Positions 59,715-64,000 of a stretch of DNA of 64,000 bases are shown piece after piece. This stretch comes from Girardinichthys multiradiatus (taxonomy: Eukaryota; Chordata; Actinopteri; Cyprinodontiformes; Goodeidae): the NCBI RefSeq assembly GCF_021462225.1, contig NC_061797.1, forward strand, positions 22,715,093-22,779,092. The letters are read 5' to 3'. The notes under the pieces are model-generated. The model made no database searches, was not told where the DNA came from, and saw nothing but the letters and a program-made list of their open reading frames with translations. The translations under genes were made by a program, and so were the position numbers. The first letter of the stretch is position 1, and each line of letters begins with the position of its first letter.

Positions 59715-60040
59715 CATTCATTTTCTAAACCCACTTCTTCTGTACAGGGTCATAGGGGTACACCTACAGGTCGCCAGTCCATCCCAGGGCAACACAGAGA
59801 CACCCAGGACAAACAACCATGCACACTCCCATTCACACCTAAGGGCAATTAAGAGAGACCAATTAACCTAACAGTCATGTTTTTGGACTGTGGGAGGAAG
59901 CCGGAGTACCCGGAGAGAACCCACATATGCACCTGGAGAGCATGCAGACTCAATGCAGAAAGACTCCAGGTTGGGAGTCGAACCCAGGACATTCTTGTTG
60001 CAAGGCAACAGTGCCACCAACTGCGCCAACATGCAGCCTA
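59715..60040 (-). repeat. SINE, near full length
   Basis: On the minus strand 'ttggcgcagttggtggcac' head with B-box at about 59976-59990, then the 'gggtactccggcttcctccc' and 'ctggcgacctgtaggtgtac' blocks, in the order of 29968-30321. Confidence 0.87.
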
Positions 60041-60168
60041 TTTTCAAAACCAAGAAAGTGTAATTTGCTAAAAAACTGTATTTAATCAATTCTTTTTAAC
60101 TGAACATGGTTCAGATTGGTCAGAAATATTGCTAATGCACACTCATCAGTTCTAATAAAGGGGTCTCT

Positions 60169-60722
60169 TGTCGGGGGAGGACTGTGGGTCGGACCAAAAC
60201 GCAGAACAGAGCTCGGTAGCCGCATCATAATTTATTCCACACTCCAGGTAGTATGGCAAAAAGAAGCATGAACAAAACATAGTCATGGTACATGTAGCAT
60301 AAACGAAGCATAGACAAAGCATAGACATAGAAACGTAGCGTAGCATAAACGAAGCATAGACATCACCGACATAGAAACAAGAAACCAGTGAGGAACTAAA
60401 CAAACAGAACAACTAATACACACAAGAGCACAGAGAGGGGAACAAAAGGCAGGTAATCAAAGAAACAGGGAACAGGTGTGACAAGGAACAGGTGAAACAA
60501 ATACAAAGGCTGAGGATGGGTGAAAGGACTGAAACAGAAAACACAAACTAAACAAGAGAATAAATCAGAGGAGGAAATAAAGAACTAGAATAACTATGAA
60601 CTAAAGTAAACAGAGAAACTAGAGGGGAACATAGACACAATAACTTAAGAAATAAACAAAGAGCCATAAGGAGAATCAAAATTACAAAAAAACCAACAAG
60701 TCCAAAATGTCACTCCATGACA
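60169..60722 (-). mobile_element. Solo LTR (TGTCATG family), 554 bp
   Basis: On the minus strand it runs TGTCATGGAGTGACA ... CCCCCGACA. TCTCT flanks both sides (60164-60168 and 60723-60727), a perfect 5-bp duplication. Near 60290-60365 the phrase 'agcataaacgaagcatagaca' is partly duplicated. AATAAA near 60229 on the minus strand is the likely polyadenylation signal. Confidence 0.88.
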
Positions 60723-60729
60723 TCTCTGA

Positions 60730-61384
60730 CTGCAAATCTTTGTGCTACACAGTACTAACTGGAAAAATTTGCATTCTAGCATCCACAAGCATGTTACTTT
60801 AAAAGTTGTCACCCACCTAAACATTGCTGAACCAATTACACCCCCTGCTTAGATACAACACAGTCTCAAAGCCTCAGCTGCCCACCGCTCTACATGCCAT
60901 TAGGTGAGCTCTGCAAAACTGTCAAGCAATATCTCAGACACTGTTACCATGTGTTATGGACTGGCTTTTAAACTTCCCACATATCAACTTTAAGTTATGT
61001 CACAGTAAAAAAATGCGAAAACATGAAAAAAAAAAGTTTAATGTGAGGTTTCAAGGGATAATGGACTAAGTCCTTAGTTTAAGAAATGTTGTAATGAAGG
61101 AATGGTTCTGTTTCTTTTGGAATTTTACTAAGTGAAAAAGCATTAACATATAAAGGACAATTATTCCACAGATAAGGGTCACAGTGAGCCAAGGCACTAC
61201 TGTTAAATTTTGTTCAAATTGTAGAAGTATATAGAGGCAATGGAGTGTGCTGGTTAAAAGTGTGATTAGCTCTTATTAATGACATGATGTAACCCCATTT
61301 TAAATGGCAATTGGAACAGATTGGAACGAATAGAAAAATGATTTAGAAGCTCTGCATTAATTCACTTAAAATTTTTTATTGTAT
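60730..61384. other. Non-coding, no recognisable feature
   Basis: AT-rich; nothing supported. Confidence 0.55.
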
Positions 61385-62040
61385 ACCCGTTTTTGTCGAC
61401 TTCCACTTCATCCTGGACCAGGTTGTGGGGGCAGCAGACTCAGCAGACTCAGCAGAGACACCCAGATGTCCCTCTCCCCAGACACCTCCTCTGCTCCTCC
61501 ATGGGGAGCCTAAGGCATTCCTAGGCCATCCAAGAGACATAGTAGCTTCCAGCGTGTCCTGGGCCATCCCCTGGGCCTCCTTCCGGTGGTATGTGCCTGG
61601 AACACTCCCCGAGGAAAGTGTCCTGGAGGCATCCAATACAGATGCCCGAGCCACCCCAACTGGTTCCTCTCGATGTGGAGGAGCAGCGGCTCTACTTCAA
61701 GCTCCTCCCGGATGACCGAGCTCCTCACCCTATCTCTAAGGGAGTGCCCAGCCACCCAGCAGAGGAAGCTCAATACAGCCGCTTGTATCCGTGATCTCGT
61801 TCTTTCAGTCATGACCCAAAGTTCATGCCCATAGGTGAGGGACCGGTCGGTAAATCTCTTCACCACTACAGACTGGCACAGCATCCCCATCACTGCGGCA
61901 GCTGCACCGATCCGTCTGTCAATCTCCCGCTTCATTCTTCCCTCACTCGTGAACAAGACCCCGAGATACTTGAACTCCCCCACTTGAGGCAGGAACTCCC
62001 CTCCAACCTGAAGAGGGCATGTTTTATACCAATGATTCAA
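61385..62040 (-). pseudogene. LINE polyprotein C-terminal part, 5'-truncated
   Basis: A 176-codon minus-strand frame contains VGEFKYLGVLFTSEG and RIGAAAAVMGML, typical of the thumb and connection region after reverse transcriptase in fish non-LTR retrotransposons. AGHSLRDRVRSSVIREE and LLLHIERNQLGWLGHLYWMP follow. The frame breaks near 61510 and the last part continues in another frame to about 61385. Reverse transcriptase itself is absent. This is the longest of four pieces of the family here. Confidence 0.88.
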
Positions 62041-62044
62041 AATG

Positions 62045-63010
62045 TTGCGAATAAAAAGGCAGACGGAATGTTATGTAACTGATCATTATAGTCTGCTTCC
62101 CGAATATTAAGCTCCACACATTCACTTCAGTGTTTAAATTCAACAAATAAAAATATTTCTGATTGACAAACATACATCTATATATATGCTGAGGTTTTAA
62201 AACAGTGCTCCTCATAATGAACCTGATCCATATGTATACAATAACATCATGACCACTGATTTTTTCATATAGTGCAATTTGAAACTTTATGAGCTGGAAA
62301 CGTTAAAATGGCAAGGCATACACCCTTCACACTGCAAAACTGCAATAAAAAAGTTTAATATAAACTAACTGAAAGTTTGGATAGAATATAAATAGCACAC
62401 CAGAGGAAAGCAATATTGGTAGCCGAGGTCACTGACCTTTCTATCTGGTTCAGTGTGCAGAGGACTTGAAAAGCTGCTTGTTTGACTTTAACTATGATCT
62501 ATATTTTTATCTAAAATGTGCATTTGACCAACTCTTTGGTTTTTAAATGTATTGTCTGTCTCATAAACGTTAATTATGACTGACATCTAATGCAGATTTT
62601 AATTTACAAATAAATTGGACCATACATTTTGCCCACATATGACTAGTGTTAAAAAAAACAACAAATGCTGACACAGTTTTGATTGATGTAATTGGTAACC
62701 CTCAACCACAGAACTTACTGTAGTTCTTATGCTTTTTTTCTTATGATCTATCTGGTTACTAAACAAATGTCTTATTCATTAAAATTAAAAATAAATTACA
62801 TAGCTTCTGCATTGCAGATTTTGCTTCTCCTATTCACTTAGGTCCAACCATTCAAGTTCATTTGCCATCAGCTTGTCACAAAACGTATACACAGTTGGAC
62901 AGAAATTACTTTTGATCATTCAGTCATTTCAAACATTTACCTACTTTTTTATTATCTACAGGAGGACAAGAAATAAATGTTGTTAGCCTGAATTATAAAA
63001 AAGTAAACCA
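62045..63010. other. Non-coding, no recognisable feature
   Basis: AT-rich; nothing supported. Confidence 0.55.
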
Positions 63011-63014
63011 GTTA

Positions 63015-63193
63015 AAGGTCAGTCAGTCATTTTCTACACCGCTTCTTCCATGGGTCGCTGGGAAGCTGGTGCCCATCTCCAGCAGTCTATGGGCAGGAGG
63101 TGGGGAACACCCTGGACAGGTCGCCAGTCCACCACAGGGCAACACACAAACAGCCATGCACACAATCATCCACACACCTAAGGCCAATTTAGA
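63015..63193 (-). repeat. SINE, 3' part
   Basis: On the minus strand the 'ctggcgacctgtccagggtg' and 'agactgctggagatgggcac' blocks and the GACTGACTGAC-type tail; the head is missing where another repeat abuts at 63196. Confidence 0.85.
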
Positions 63194-63195
63194 GT

Positions 63196-63290
63196 CAAGT
63201 CAAGTTTATTTATATAGTGCTATTCAGCAACAAGGCACTCAAAGCGCTGTACATGAGGAAAAACATTACAATGATACTGAAAATCAAACA
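63196..63290. repeat. 'caagtttatttatatag' retroposon end
   Basis: 'gtcaagtttatttatatagtgc' (split) and 'ctcaaagcgctgtacat' are a widespread teleost repeat end, known to me as a LINE/SINE 3' terminus. It joins the SINE head-on. Confidence 0.68.
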
Positions 63291-63319
63291 AACAGAAAAA
63301 CAAATTAAATGACATTGAT

Positions 63320-63705
63320 AATTCTTGGGAGTTTGCTGGTAAGAGCTGGTTCTAATCCAATCTTTCTAATAGAAGTAATTAGCTCATTAAGTCCTCTGTG
63401 GTAAGGAATTCATCTGGTGCTAGAAGAAAAATTATAATATTAATCCTTGAAGTCGCTGGTATGAGGCAGTTGTGGTCCCATCATTCAAATAAGCTGGGTC
63501 ACTGGTATAAAACATTTTTAGTCCAGACTTTTTAAATACTAATAATGTTTGGCTTTCACTGGTATGAAATTGTTGTAATACAATCCTTCTAAGAAATCTA
63601 AAAATCTCTGGTCATTGGTGTAAAAACAGCTTTAGTCAAATTTTCATATACTAACAATATTTGGCTTTTGCTGGTAATCCTTCTGAGAAATCTGAATATC
63701 TATGA
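63320..63705. repeat. Degenerate tandem repeat with 'ctggtat' units
   Basis: A block of the form '(c)actggtatgaaa..gttgt..aatccttctaagaaatct' recurs about six times with strong divergence; 'tactaataatgtttggcttt' (63538) returns as 'tactaacaatatttggcttt' (63649), 111 bp later. No coding frame. Confidence 0.6.
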
Positions 63706-63709
63706 AAAG

Positions 63710-64000
63710 TAATGAAATCACACATTTAGGTAAATTAAGATAGGAGGGGGAAAAAAAATCATATTTCAGACTCTATTCTGAGCAGAATAGTCTGAAGCAG
63801 TACAAAAAACCTCAGCAGTGGTAAGCAACACACACATAAGTAAAGATTTAGCAAGGGTATGGTGGAATTTTGAGGGTGTGAATATATATAAGTCTGAGTG
63901 TGTTTGCAAGAATTAAACTGTCAACACTGATAGAAGCGCCATTGTCCTTGAGAAGAGAGGTGGAAGTTTTATCAATCGGCCGCATAGTCCTATCAGCACA
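63710..64000. other. Non-coding to window end
   Basis: Nothing recognised. Confidence 0.5.

Overview
The window looks like repeat-rich nuclear DNA of a teleost fish, probably a percomorph. That rests on Tc1/mariner, hAT, ERV and LINE families I recognise as teleost-type and on G2E3-like HECT genes, a family expanded in fish; I cannot place the species. I found no intact host gene. Almost everything recognisable is mobile DNA in an AT-rich background with long featureless stretches.

Layout. 1-490: end of a Tc1 element abutting a SINE 3' part and a GATG microsatellite. 1219-10624: a decayed minus-strand endogenous retrovirus with both LTRs, a 4-bp target duplication, a tRNA-His-type primer site, and remnants of integrase and env. 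10781-14935: a 20/21-bp minisatellite with two Tc1 copies inside it, one of them at a point where the array reverses orientation. 14937-29500: the most interesting block. A truncated LTR is followed by a broken plus-strand IS3-like integrase/transposase gene (three exons, to 16871). Facing it tail-to-tail is a broken 11-exon minus-strand HECT E3 ubiquitin ligase gene with a UIM-like motif (29381-17576). A single copy of the minisatellite unit lies just outside the HECT start, as if marking the other end. Both genes keep their introns and both are dead, as expected of one immobilised two-gene DNA element.

29540-64000: a graveyard of insertions in otherwise empty sequence. It holds a Tc1 remnant split by a SINE, an intact Tc1 copy (33980-35589), a Tc1 copy whose frame survives two compensating deletions (41523-43078), a third Tc1 family whose core is replaced by an LTR fragment (45235-46477), three solo LTRs with perfect 5-bp duplications, a 1.73-kb solo LTR nested in a Tc1-type element (54780-56880), a GC-rich MITE-like unit with a perfect 49-nt palindrome, several SINEs and four pieces of one LINE.

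Working relations. The two intact 334-residue Tc1 transposases (13588-14592 minus; 34308-35312 plus) could act on all five family members here, because each retains one or both long inverted termini. The HECT/integrase pair is the best candidate for an undescribed system: a transposon carrying its own ubiquitin ligase. That is inference from adjacency, orientation, shared decay and boundary motifs, and it needs a search for other copies.
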